NCBI GenBank assembly: GCA_021774995.1
Contig: JAJFIM010000290.1
Span: forward strand, 1-6,035
Length of the DNA: 6,035 bases
Reading direction: 5' to 3'
Origin: Alphaproteobacteria bacterium
GTDB taxonomy: Bacteria; Pseudomonadota; Alphaproteobacteria; SMXP01
Made by a program: the position numbers and the translations under genes. Position 1 is the stretch's first letter; each line of letters begins with the position of its first letter. This document shows positions 1 to 5,732 of the stretch, in pieces. Below the pieces are notes generated by a model. The model worked only from the letters and a program-made list of their open reading frames with translations, was not told the origin of the DNA and searched no databases.

Positions 1-837
1 GTGGTGAATGTCGTCACCGGCATGGGGCATGTGGCCGGCGCGGCGCTGGTGGAACATGAAGACGTCGACAAAATCGCCTTCACCGGCTCAACCGACGTGG
101 GTAAAATCATTGGCCAATCGGCGGTCAAAACCATGAAACGCATCTCGCTGGAGCTGGGGGGTAAATCCCCCGTGGTGATTTTTGCGGACGCCGATCTGGA
201 CGCCGCCATCAGGGGCGCCGCCGACGCTATTTTCTTCAATCATGGACAGGTGTGCACCGCCGGCTCGCGCCGTTATGTGGAGCGCGCGGTTTTTGATCAA
301 GTAAGCCAAGGGGTTGCGGACATCGCCAAATCGATCACTCTGGGCGCCGGACTTGATCCCGCAACGCAAATGGGCCCGCTTGTGAGCGAAAAACAACACA
401 AACGCGTTTGCGGCTACATCGATTCTGGATTGTCCGAGGGAGCAATTGCTCTGTCGGGCGGCGGCTCGGCGGAAGGGGACGGATATTTCGTCAAACCCAC
501 CGTTCTCACCGGCGTTAACCAGAATATGAAAGTGGTCCGTGAGGAAATCTTCGGTCCCGTCTTGGTGGCCCAACCATTTGACGATATGGCTGAGGCCGTC
601 TCCCTGGCCAATGACACGGCTTATGGCCTGGGGGCCAGTGTGTGGAGCGCGAATCTCAGCACGGTGCACCGGGTGGTGCCAAAAATAAAAGCGGGGACGG
701 TATGGGTTAACGCCCACAACCTACTCGACGCCGCGCTGCCCTTTGGCGGCTATAAACAATCGGGAATAGGCCGGGAAATGGGCAGATCCGTACTGGATCT
801 TTACACTGAATCGAAATCTGTTTGCATGATGGTGTAG
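1..837 (+). CDS. Aldehyde dehydrogenase, C-terminal part (phenylacetaldehyde dehydrogenase-like), 5' end outside the window
   Basis: This cytoplasmic enzyme oxidises an aldehyde to a carboxylic acid with NAD(P)+. Visible parts are a cofactor-loop motif FTGSTDVGK (residues 27-35 of the fragment), the general-base Glu51 in LELGGKSP, the nucleophile Cys85 in NHGQVCTAGSR, the ribose-binding EEIFGP (181-186) and the C-terminal PFGGYKQSGIGRE (247-259). The Glu-Cys spacing (34) and Cys-Glu182 spacing (97) equal those in human ALDH2 (268, 302, 399), so the catalytic domain is intact and roughly 215 N-terminal residues lie upstream. The GTG at position 1 is an internal Val codon, not a start. The stretch GTVWVNAHNLLDAALPFGG and the end YTESKSV resemble bacterial phenylacetaldehyde dehydrogenases (FeaB/StyD type). 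That subfamily call is by recall and less certain than the ALDH call. The downstream AraC-type regulator fits a FeaB/FeaR-like arrangement. Confidence 0.95.
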   Translation: MVNVVTGMGHVAGAALVEHEDVDKIAFTGSTDVGKIIGQSAVKTMKRISLELGGKSPVVIFADADLDAAIRGAADAIFFNHGQVCTAGSRRYVERAVFDQVSQGVADIAKSITLGAGLDPATQMGPLVSEKQHKRVCGYIDSGLSEGAIALSGGGSAEGDGYFVKPTVLTGVNQNMKVVREEIFGPVLVAQPFDDMAEAVSLANDTAYGLGASVWSANLSTVHRVVPKIKAGTVWVNAHNLLDAALPFGGYKQSGIGREMGRSVLDLYTESKSVCMMV

Positions 838-857
838 GCCGGCTGGAACAGCGCGGC
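838..857 (+). terminator. Hairpin directly after the aldehyde dehydrogenase stop codon, possible terminator
   Basis: Immediately after the TAG stop, GCCGGCTG (838-845) pairs with CAGC (849-852) and CGGC (854-857). This gives an eight-base-pair, GC-rich stem with one bulged G (853) and a GAA loop. No U-tract follows; the next bases are AAACCCCTTT. It may be a weak or factor-assisted terminator or an mRNA 3'-end stabilising hairpin. A chance structure in GC-rich DNA cannot be excluded. Confidence 0.35.
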
Positions 858-870
858 AAACCCCTTTGCT

Positions 871-915
871 TTGACAGCAGGCGCCATGACAGGGTAATGT
901 TACGAGAGGTATTAT
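871..915 (+). promoter_or_regulatory. Candidate sigma-70-type promoter(s) for the AraC-family regulator
   Basis: Two overlapping candidates exist. TTGACA (871-876) is a perfect -35 with a weak -10 TAATGT (895-900, 18-bp spacer). ATGACA (886-891) and TATTAT (910-915), also 18 bp apart, each match the consensus at five of six positions. The second pair is more balanced and would start transcription near 922, leaving a leader of about 75 nt. The palindrome GTAATGTTAC (894-903) lies between its -35 and -10, where a repressor or autoregulator could bind. These are consensus matches only. Confidence 0.4.
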
Positions 916-926
916 TGCGCGCTAAA

Positions 927-940
927 TGACGCGAGCGTCA
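927..940. repeat. Inverted repeat TGACGC-GA-GCGTCA upstream of the regulator gene
   Basis: This is a perfect 6-bp inverted repeat around a 2-bp centre, in the probable 5' leader or just downstream of the promoter of the AraC-family gene. The half-site TGACGC recurs twice in the gap before the TonB-dependent receptor (2065-2070 on the minus strand, 2145-2150 on the plus strand). That makes it a candidate operator for the regulator or another factor. The 2-bp centre argues for a protein site rather than an RNA hairpin. Confidence 0.35.
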
Positions 941-948
941 ATCATGCA

Positions 949-966
949 ATTGGCTTAACAACCAAT
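949..966. repeat. Inverted repeat ATTGG...CCAAT in the regulator leader
   Basis: ATTGG (949-953) and CCAAT (962-966) form a 5-bp inverted repeat with an 8-bp centre, just upstream of the purine-rich GAGGGGGAG that probably serves as the ribosome site for the 997 start. A very similar element, ATTGGCCCTAACAGCCAA, occurs at 5821-5838 before the E1 alpha gene. It could be a DNA operator or a small RNA hairpin near the ribosome site. Confidence 0.3.
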
Positions 967-996
967 GGTACTGAGGGGGAGCTTAGAGCACGTCGC

Positions 997-1974
997 ATGA
1001 CTTACAACTGCTCGACCGAAAAATATCGGGGACGGGACAAGATCGACTATTGGCAAGCCGCATTAGGTGATGTGTGCGGAGATTTTTCGATTCACCGTTC
1101 CGAAAAAAGCAGTTTTCAAGGGTCCATCAGTTCACAGAATGTTGGCGGCATCGATATTGCCCACATTTCTTCGAATGCCGACAGCATCACCCGCTCCAGA
1201 ACCCAAGTCGCCAATGCCAATGATTCGTATTGCTTCCTGATTGCCCAGATTACCGGGCGCAGCATGATGCGCCAAAATGGCCATGAAGTTTTTTTAGAAC
1301 AAAATGACGTCACGCTGATCGATTCGGGCCGCCCGTCGGATTTTATTTTTGACGACGCCTTCACACAGATATCCGTCCACCTGCCGCGCAAATCCGTTGA
1401 AAACAAATTGCGCGGCCGAAGCATCCCCTGCGCCATGCAAATCCCCGGCAAGGGCGGACTGGGCGCTATGGTAACCAATTTCGTGACGCACCTTTATGAA
1501 CAGGCGACGCACTTTTCCGCCACGCAGGCAACGGGCCTGTGTGAAGCCGTTTTAGACCTCACATCCGCAGCCCTTGTCGAAGACACGCCGCTTGCCCAAG
1601 ACCCGGCGGTCTCTCAAGCCATGCTTTCGCAAATCGCGCATGTTCAGAATTTTATCCTCGCCCGCCTGCCCGACCCCACCTTGACCCCGTCAAGCGTGGC
1701 CGCCTCTTACGGCATTTCGACGCGCCACCTGCACCGGATTTTTAATCGCCTTGGAACCTCTGTAGGTGAATGGATTCGCCTGCGCCGCCTGGAAAAATGC
1801 CGCGATGACCTCTCCGATCAACGCTTTGCAGGCCACGGCATCATTCAGATCGCCTTTCACTGGGGATTTAATGACGCGTCGCATTTCAGCCGCGCCTTCA
1901 AGGCGCAATTTGGTCTCTCGCCGCGCGAATTCCGCATGTCTGAAAGCGCCAAGCGCGCCAACGAGGCGCATTAA
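997..1974 (+). CDS. AraC-family transcriptional regulator with an AraC_binding_2 (FeaR-type) sensor domain
   Basis: This 325-residue protein is a DNA-binding regulator, most likely a ligand-responsive activator of nearby catabolic or uptake genes. The N-terminal half has the AraC-binding-like pattern of PF14525: a core around residues 60-140 with CFLIAQITGRSMMRQ (from residue 79) and a VTLIDSGRP segment, then SVHLPRK. The C-terminal domain (about 229-315) is a double helix-turn-helix: LTPSSVAASYGISTRHLHR for the first motif, and IIQIAFHWGFNDASHFSRAF with FGLSPREFR for the second, which is the AraC signature. ATG 997 is the first usable start, since no in-frame ATG, GTG or TTG lies between the stop at 895-897 and it. 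A purine-rich GAGGGGGAG (973-981) is somewhat distant. FeaR-type regulators often control adjacent aldehyde dehydrogenase genes, and an ALDH lies immediately upstream. The ligand is unknown. Confidence 0.95.
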   Translation: MTYNCSTEKYRGRDKIDYWQAALGDVCGDFSIHRSEKSSFQGSISSQNVGGIDIAHISSNADSITRSRTQVANANDSYCFLIAQITGRSMMRQNGHEVFLEQNDVTLIDSGRPSDFIFDDAFTQISVHLPRKSVENKLRGRSIPCAMQIPGKGGLGAMVTNFVTHLYEQATHFSATQATGLCEAVLDLTSAALVEDTPLAQDPAVSQAMLSQIAHVQNFILARLPDPTLTPSSVAASYGISTRHLHRIFNRLGTSVGEWIRLRRLEKCRDDLSDQRFAGHGIIQIAFHWGFNDASHFSRAFKAQFGLSPREFRMSESAKRANEAH

Positions 1975-2042
1975 AGCCGGAGCTGCCCTCATCCCGGTTT
2001 CTCCCCTTGCGCTTTCATGTTGCGCCGCCACAAATTCGCGCG

Positions 2043-2060
2043 CCCGTGTCCCCCGTGTCC
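2043..2060 (+). repeat. Perfect tandem duplication of the 9-mer CCCGTGTCC
   Basis: CCCGTGTCC occupies 2043-2051 and is repeated without spacing at 2052-2060. Nine base pairs is slightly under one helical turn, so it could be a direct-repeat protein site, but replication slippage would also produce it. It lies about 70 bp upstream of the TATAAA -10 candidate. Confidence 0.5.
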
Positions 2061-2088
2061 CTGAGCGTCAAATAATCAGGCATTGTGA

Positions 2089-2110
2089 GGCGAGCCGCTG
2101 GCGGCGCGCC
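2089..2110. repeat. GC-rich interrupted inverted repeat upstream of the receptor gene
   Basis: GGCG (2089-2092) pairs with CGCC (2107-2110), and GCCG (2094-2097) with CGGC (2102-2105), around one A/G mismatch and a CTGG loop. No T-run follows, so a canonical terminator is unlikely. It lies at about where the -35 region would be if TATAAA at 2131 is the -10, so it may be a protein-binding palindrome or an RNA hairpin ending the regulator transcript. Confidence 0.3.
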
Positions 2111-2195
2111 GTGGTCTAGTTGATTATGCCTATAAACAGTATTTTGACGCGTTAGGCTCAATTTTTCATTCGATGCGCTCAACTTAGGGGGAAAT

Positions 2196-4574
2196 ATGAC
2201 GTACCAAGAGACAAAATCACACAAAATCACCAGCCATCGCCGCGCGCTAGGCCGGACAACGGCTTTAGCGGCGGTGATGACGGCGGCCTTTACCTTCGGC
2301 GCCGTCGGCGAGAGCTTCGCCGCCATCGGCGAGATGGTGGTGACCGCGCGGAAGCGGGCGGAATCGCTCCAGCAAACACCAATTGCGATCACCGCCTTCA
2401 GCGGCGACACGATGCGCGATCGTGGTCTCACCAGCTTGATCGAAGTGGGCGCATTTGCACCTAACGTGAAAATGACCGCAGCGGCCAGAGGCAGCGGCGG
2501 CGGGACAAACGCCCAGATTTATATTCGCGGCATCGGTCAATCCGATTTCTTGTTCACCACTGACCCGGGCGTGGGCATTTATATTGACGGCGTGTATCAC
2601 CCTCGGACATTGGGCGGCAATATGGACCTGCTCGATTTGGAGCGGGTGGAAGTCCTGCGCGGGCCGCAAGGAACATTGTTCGGCAAAAACACCATTGGCG
2701 GCGCCATTAACGTCATTTCAGCCAAGCCAAGCGGTGAAACAGGCGGCTATGCCGAATTGACCATTGGCAAGTTTGATCGCATTGATGGCCGTGGGTCTTT
2801 TGAATTTCCCGTGATCGAAAACAAACTCTTTGCCAAAGTGTCCTTCTCGTCCAAGAATCGCGACGGCTACGGCAAGCGGCTCGATTTCACCACGCGCGAG
2901 ATTCTCGATAGAACGGGCGATGACAACGAATCAGCCGGGCGCCTGGCCTTGCGGTTTCTGCCCAATGAAGACTGGACCATCGACTTCACGGCGGATGTGA
3001 GCCGTGTGCGCGAGCAATCCGTGCCCACAACCTTGCTGCAGGCAGATCCTGCTGGCGGTGTGCCGATCGCTCTTTGGAACGCTTTTGTCAGTCCTTCTTT
3101 TAGTTCTATTTTTGATGGCCGCTTCATTAGCGGAGACCCGGACGTGTCCTTCGGCACGGGTCCTAACGGCAGCACGTTGGACGCTTGGGGTGTGGGCCTC
3201 ACCATGGAATGGGATGCGGGGCCGGTGACCGTGAAATCCATCACCGCCTACCGCGCCATGGAAGCTGAGTTTGGCCGCGACGGCGACGGCTCGCCTTTGC
3301 CCATCGTGCACACAAACGATACACAGGACCAGGACCAGATCAGTCAGGAAATTCAGGTCATCGGCGACAGCTTTGAGGATCGCCTGCATTGGACGATTGG
3401 CGGCTTTTATTTCAACGAGTTCGGTCGCGATCAAAATAATGTGGTCTTGACCTCCGGTCTGTTTGGGGCTTTGGAGGGACTGGGCTTTCAACTCAGTGGA
3501 GATACCTGCCTAGACCCCTTTGTCGCGCCTGGCTGCCCGGGTAATCCGATCAACGCAGCGCTGGACCTTGATTTTGATATTCTCAACGAGATCGATATCA
3601 CTTCTTATGCGGGCTTCGTGCACGGCGTGTTCGACGTCACAGACAAAATCCGACTCACCGGCGGCGCGCGCTTGACCTATGAGAAGAAGGATTATTTCCT
3701 CGATCACAAAAAAATCGCCAGCGGCACACCGATTATCACACCGCGCACGCTGTCAGACAATTGGACAGCGATCACCTATGAAGGTGGCGTTGATTATCAG
3801 GTCACGGACGATATTATGGTCTATGCCAAGGCGTCGCGCGGGTTCAAATCCGGCGGGTTTAACGGCCGGCCCATTAATGAAGCCTCGGTCGGTTCTTTCG
3901 ATCCGGAATTCCTTTTCTCCGTTGAGGGCGGCTTCAAATCCGAGTGGTGGGACAGTCGGCTGCGCCTTAACACCGCGGTGTTCTATTATGACTACAAGGA
4001 CTTGCAGCTCAGCACTGTTGGTATTGATCCGATGACGGGCGCCTTGCAACTCTTTGTGCTGAATGCGGGTGATGCCGATGCCTGGGGCGTGGAAGTAGAA
4101 TTGGAAGCCCAGCCTATCGAGGGTCTCGATATTCAGGGCAGCCTTGGGTATATTGACCTCAGCTACACAAGACTAACGGCGGCGGCACTTGACCCAGGAG
4201 CTGGTGGCATACCGAGTTTGTCTGCGGATCTACCTAACACACCTGAGCTGACAGCTAGTATTAGTGCCGTATACACGTATCCGATACAAGATATTGGTGA
4301 TTTGAGCATTCGCGGTGACTGGACATATACCAGCGAGAACTTCCCGGAACCCAACCTCGTGCAATCCATCAAACAGCGCGCGCACAGCGTCGTTAATGGG
4401 CGGATCGCCTTTAATGATCCGGATAATGGCTGGGAATTGGCGGTGTTCATGACCAACATCACCGACATTCGTTTTGTTCAAAGCGGTTTGTCAGCGCTGA
4501 ACAGCTTCGGCACCGCGGAAGGCTGGTTCAACCGCCCGCGGGAATGGGGCGTCAGCGTTAAGAAAGTATTCTAA
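2196..4574 (+). CDS. TonB-dependent outer-membrane receptor
   Basis: This 792-residue, 22-strand-barrel-family receptor actively imports a substrate across the outer membrane using TonB-ExbB-ExbD energy. A signal peptide covers about residues 1-43: basic HRRALGR, a hydrophobic Ala-rich core and a SFAA cleavage region. A TonB box EMVVTA (46-51) follows directly. The plug spans about 55-175 and includes IYIRGIGQ, GVGIYIDGVYH and LRGPQGTLFGKNTIGGAINV (154-173). The barrel contains the conserved SRGFKSGGFN segment and LPNTPELTA, and ends GVSVKKVF with the terminal Phe needed for barrel assembly. Cys438 and Cys447 are close enough for a disulfide in a probable outer loop. Length is usual for the family. 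The cargo is unknown. This receptor style in sphingomonad-like genomes is often linked to non-siderophore organic substrates, and the catabolic neighbours agree. Codon use turns AT-rich at about 3081-3116 and 4167-4292. Confidence 0.97.
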   Translation: MTYQETKSHKITSHRRALGRTTALAAVMTAAFTFGAVGESFAAIGEMVVTARKRAESLQQTPIAITAFSGDTMRDRGLTSLIEVGAFAPNVKMTAAARGSGGGTNAQIYIRGIGQSDFLFTTDPGVGIYIDGVYHPRTLGGNMDLLDLERVEVLRGPQGTLFGKNTIGGAINVISAKPSGETGGYAELTIGKFDRIDGRGSFEFPVIENKLFAKVSFSSKNRDGYGKRLDFTTREILDRTGDDNESAGRLALRFLPNEDWTIDFTADVSRVREQSVPTTLLQADPAGGVPIALWNAFVSPSFSSIFDGRFISGDPDVSFGTGPNGSTLDAWGVGLTMEWDAGPVTVKSITAYRAMEAEFGRDGDGSPLPIVHTNDTQDQDQISQEIQVIGDSFEDRLHWTIGGFYFNEFGRDQNNVVLTSGLFGALEGLGFQLSGDTCLDPFVAPGCPGNPINAALDLDFDILNEIDITSYAGFVHGVFDVTDKIRLTGGARLTYEKKDYFLDHKKIASGTPIITPRTLSDNWTAITYEGGVDYQVTDDIMVYAKASRGFKSGGFNGRPINEASVGSFDPEFLFSVEGGFKSEWWDSRLRLNTAVFYYDYKDLQLSTVGIDPMTGALQLFVLNAGDADAWGVEVELEAQPIEGLDIQGSLGYIDLSYTRLTAAALDPGAGGIPSLSADLPNTPELTASISAVYTYPIQDIGDLSIRGDWTYTSENFPEPNLVQSIKQRAHSVVNGRIAFNDPDNGWELAVFMTNITDIRFVQSGLSALNSFGTAEGWFNRPREWGVSVKKVF

Positions 4575-4587
4575 TCCCTCTTGAAAT

Positions 4588-4625
4588 ACCGGGCTGGTTT
4601 ATCGCTTTTAAGCCGGCCCGGTTTT
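4588..4625 (+). terminator. Rho-independent terminator of the receptor gene (first of two)
   Basis: Thirteen base pairs form between 4588-4600 (ACCGGGCTGGTTT) and 4610-4622 (AAGCCGGCCCGGT), including two G-U pairs, with a 9-nt loop. The run TTTT (4622-4625) follows. The hairpin begins 13 nt after the TAA stop of the receptor gene. Confidence 0.85.
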
Positions 4626-4640
4626 CATCTTCGTTCTTTC

Positions 4641-4671
4641 AACGCCTCCCAAACGGGGGCGTTATTTTTTT
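4641..4671 (+). terminator. Second rho-independent terminator in tandem
   Basis: AACGCCTCC (4641-4649) pairs with GGGGGCGTT (4655-4663), nine base pairs with one G-U and a CAAAC loop. A single A and then seven T residues (4665-4671) follow. It is stronger in U-tract than the first hairpin and lies 15 nt after that hairpin's T-run, so it probably acts as a backup that insulates the hydrolase gene. Confidence 0.85.
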
Positions 4672-4683
4672 GCGACATTAAGT

Positions 4684-4693
4684 CCGTATACGG
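4684..4693. promoter_or_regulatory. Perfect palindrome CCGTATACGG before the hydrolase gene, possible operator
   Basis: This 10-bp perfect palindrome lies between the tandem terminators and the hydrolase. Because the terminators separate the hydrolase from the receptor, a promoter must lie within about 4672-4760. The best boxes are poor: TTGCGA 4670-4675 with TAATAA 4694-4699, or TTGACA 4711-4716 without a clear -10. The palindrome overlaps the first option's spacer, where a dimeric regulator could bind. Confidence 0.35.
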
Positions 4694-4730
4694 TAATAAA
4701 CACTTGAACATTGACATCAGGAATGATGAG

Positions 4731-4763
4731 ATGAGCAAGATAAATACTATTTACATCGCATGA
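4731..4763 (+). CDS. Possible 10-residue leader ORF upstream of the hydrolase
   Basis: ATG 4731 begins MSKINTIYIA and ends at TGA 4761-4763. AGGA (4719-4722) lies eight bases before the start. The stop codon runs directly into GAGGAG (4762-4767), the ribosome site of the hydrolase, so translation here could couple to or modulate the next gene. The peptide shows no run of regulatory amino-acid codons, and I see no competing hairpin pair, so classical attenuation is not supported. It may be a chance ORF. Confidence 0.2.
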   Translation: MSKINTIYIA

Positions 4764-4775
4764 GGAGATCAAAAC

Positions 4776-5732
4776 ATGGCGCTAGACGCTCAAACCAAAG
4801 GAATGCTGGACGCCGGCAAGGAGGCAGGCGCCCCAGCCCTTTACGAGATGGGCGTTGTGGATGCACGCGCCGGGCTGCTTGAAATGACCCTTCAGATGGA
4901 TGCGCCTAGACAAGAGGTCGCCAAGCGCATCGAGCGCACCATTCCGGGACCCGCCGGTGCGATCCCGGTGCGGATATACTGGCCCGAAGACCCCGCTGCG
5001 GCTTCCTCCCGCCCAATCCTCCTTCTGTTTCACGGCGGCGGCTGGGCCATTGGCGACATGGACACGCATGAAAACATGAGCCGCTTTTATTGCAATGCGG
5101 CTAACCTCATCGTCATCAATGTGGATTACCGCCTTGCGCCGGAACATAAATTTCCCGCCGGATTGGAAGATTGCTATGCGGCGCTGGCCTGGGCGGCTGA
5201 AAATGCAGCCGCTATTGGCGGCGATGCAGGCCGCATCGCGGTGACCGGCGACAGCGCGGGCGGGAACTTAAGCGCCGCCCTTTGCCAAATGACCAAAGCA
5301 AAAGGCGGCCCCGCCATCGCCTTTCAGGCCCTCACCTATCCGGCCGTGGACCTGCGCGATGAAGCCCAGGACATCTATCCCTCGCGCAAAGACTTCGCGG
5401 AAGGCTATTTCCTCACCCGCGGCGATATGGATTGGCTGGCCGAGATGTATTTCAACAGCCCTGAAGACGCGGCCGACGCGCGCGTCTCGCCGATGCTCGC
5501 CCAAGACCTGACCGGTCTGCCACCGGCCCTGGTGACCACCGCCGGGTTCGACCCTTTGCGCGATGAAGGCAAAGCCTATGCCGACAGATTGGCGCAAGCC
5601 GGCGTGCCGGTGGAATATAAATGTTTTGAGACCACCATTCACGGTTTTTACTCGTTTTCAGGCGCTTTGGACGTGGGCCGCCAAGGTCTTGAACTCACCG
5701 CCGACCGTCTGGCCAAGGCGCTTAACGCCTGA
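4776..5732 (+). CDS. Alpha/beta hydrolase of the hormone-sensitive lipase family (family IV esterase/lipase)
   Basis: This 318-residue protein is a probable cytoplasmic carboxylesterase or lactone hydrolase; no signal peptide is visible. The oxyanion-hole motif HGGGW is at residues 86-90, followed by the family segment VDYRLAPEHKFPAG. The nucleophile is Ser160 in GDSAGGN, the acid is Asp259 in GFDPLRDEG and the base is His289 in IHGFY, so the triad is complete, in the usual order and at normal family length (Abhydrolase_3 type). ATG 4776 has a strong ribosome site GAGGAG (4762-4767) eight bases upstream. The gene is insulated from the receptor by two terminators and followed after 167 bp by an E1 alpha gene with no clear terminator between, so read-through into that operon is possible. 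The substrate is unknown; an ester or lactone intermediate of the local pathway is an inference. Confidence 0.95.
   Translation: MALDAQTKGMLDAGKEAGAPALYEMGVVDARAGLLEMTLQMDAPRQEVAKRIERTIPGPAGAIPVRIYWPEDPAAASSRPILLLFHGGGWAIGDMDTHENMSRFYCNAANLIVINVDYRLAPEHKFPAGLEDCYAALAWAAENAAAIGGDAGRIAVTGDSAGGNLSAALCQMTKAKGGPAIAFQALTYPAVDLRDEAQDIYPSRKDFAEGYFLTRGDMDWLAEMYFNSPEDAADARVSPMLAQDLTGLPPALVTTAGFDPLRDEGKAYADRLAQAGVPVEYKCFETTIHGFYSFSGALDVGRQGLELTADRLAKALNA

Larger units (their letters stand above)
1975..2195 (+). promoter_or_regulatory. Intergenic control region before the TonB-dependent receptor
   Basis: This 221-bp gap carries no credible gene. At its left end AAA-G-CCGG (1973-1980) can pair with CCGGTTT (1994-2000) across a 13-nt loop, a weak terminator-like structure without a U-run. 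Further on are a 9-bp tandem repeat, CCTGA/TCAGG arms (2060-2064 and 2076-2080) and two TGACGC half-sites (2065-2070 minus, 2145-2150 plus). A good -10-like TATAAA (2131-2136) has no recognisable -35 at 16-18 bp, as expected of an activator-dependent promoter. The ribosome site AGGGGGAA (2186-2193) sits close to ATG 2196. Control by the upstream AraC-type regulator is inferred. Confidence 0.4.

Noticed and set aside
88..717. 209-residue open frame on the minus strand opposite the aldehyde dehydrogenase
   Set aside because: The plus-strand frame has all ALDH motifs with correct spacing. The antisense translation shows no recognisable domain and is a codon-bias shadow.
1973..2000. AAAGCCGG/CCGGTTT stem considered as the regulator gene's terminator
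   Set aside because: It has a bulged base, a 13-nt loop and only three T residues, which are part of the stem itself. It is kept only as a remark in the intergenic entry.
1766..2119. 117-codon plus-strand open frame overlapping the regulator's HTH region and the following gap
   Set aside because: It starts inside the conserved AraC HTH coding region in another frame and has no recognisable domain; its arginine- and alanine-rich composition is typical of an out-of-frame reading of GC-rich DNA.
2931..3491. 186-residue minus-strand open frame inside the receptor
   Set aside because: The opposite strand encodes a continuous receptor barrel; the antisense product has no recognisable family features.
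4581..4763. 60-codon open frame between receptor and hydrolase
   Set aside because: It begins at a TTG without a ribosome site and runs through both intrinsic terminators. Only its last ten codons have their own ATG and a weak ribosome site, and these are listed separately at low confidence.
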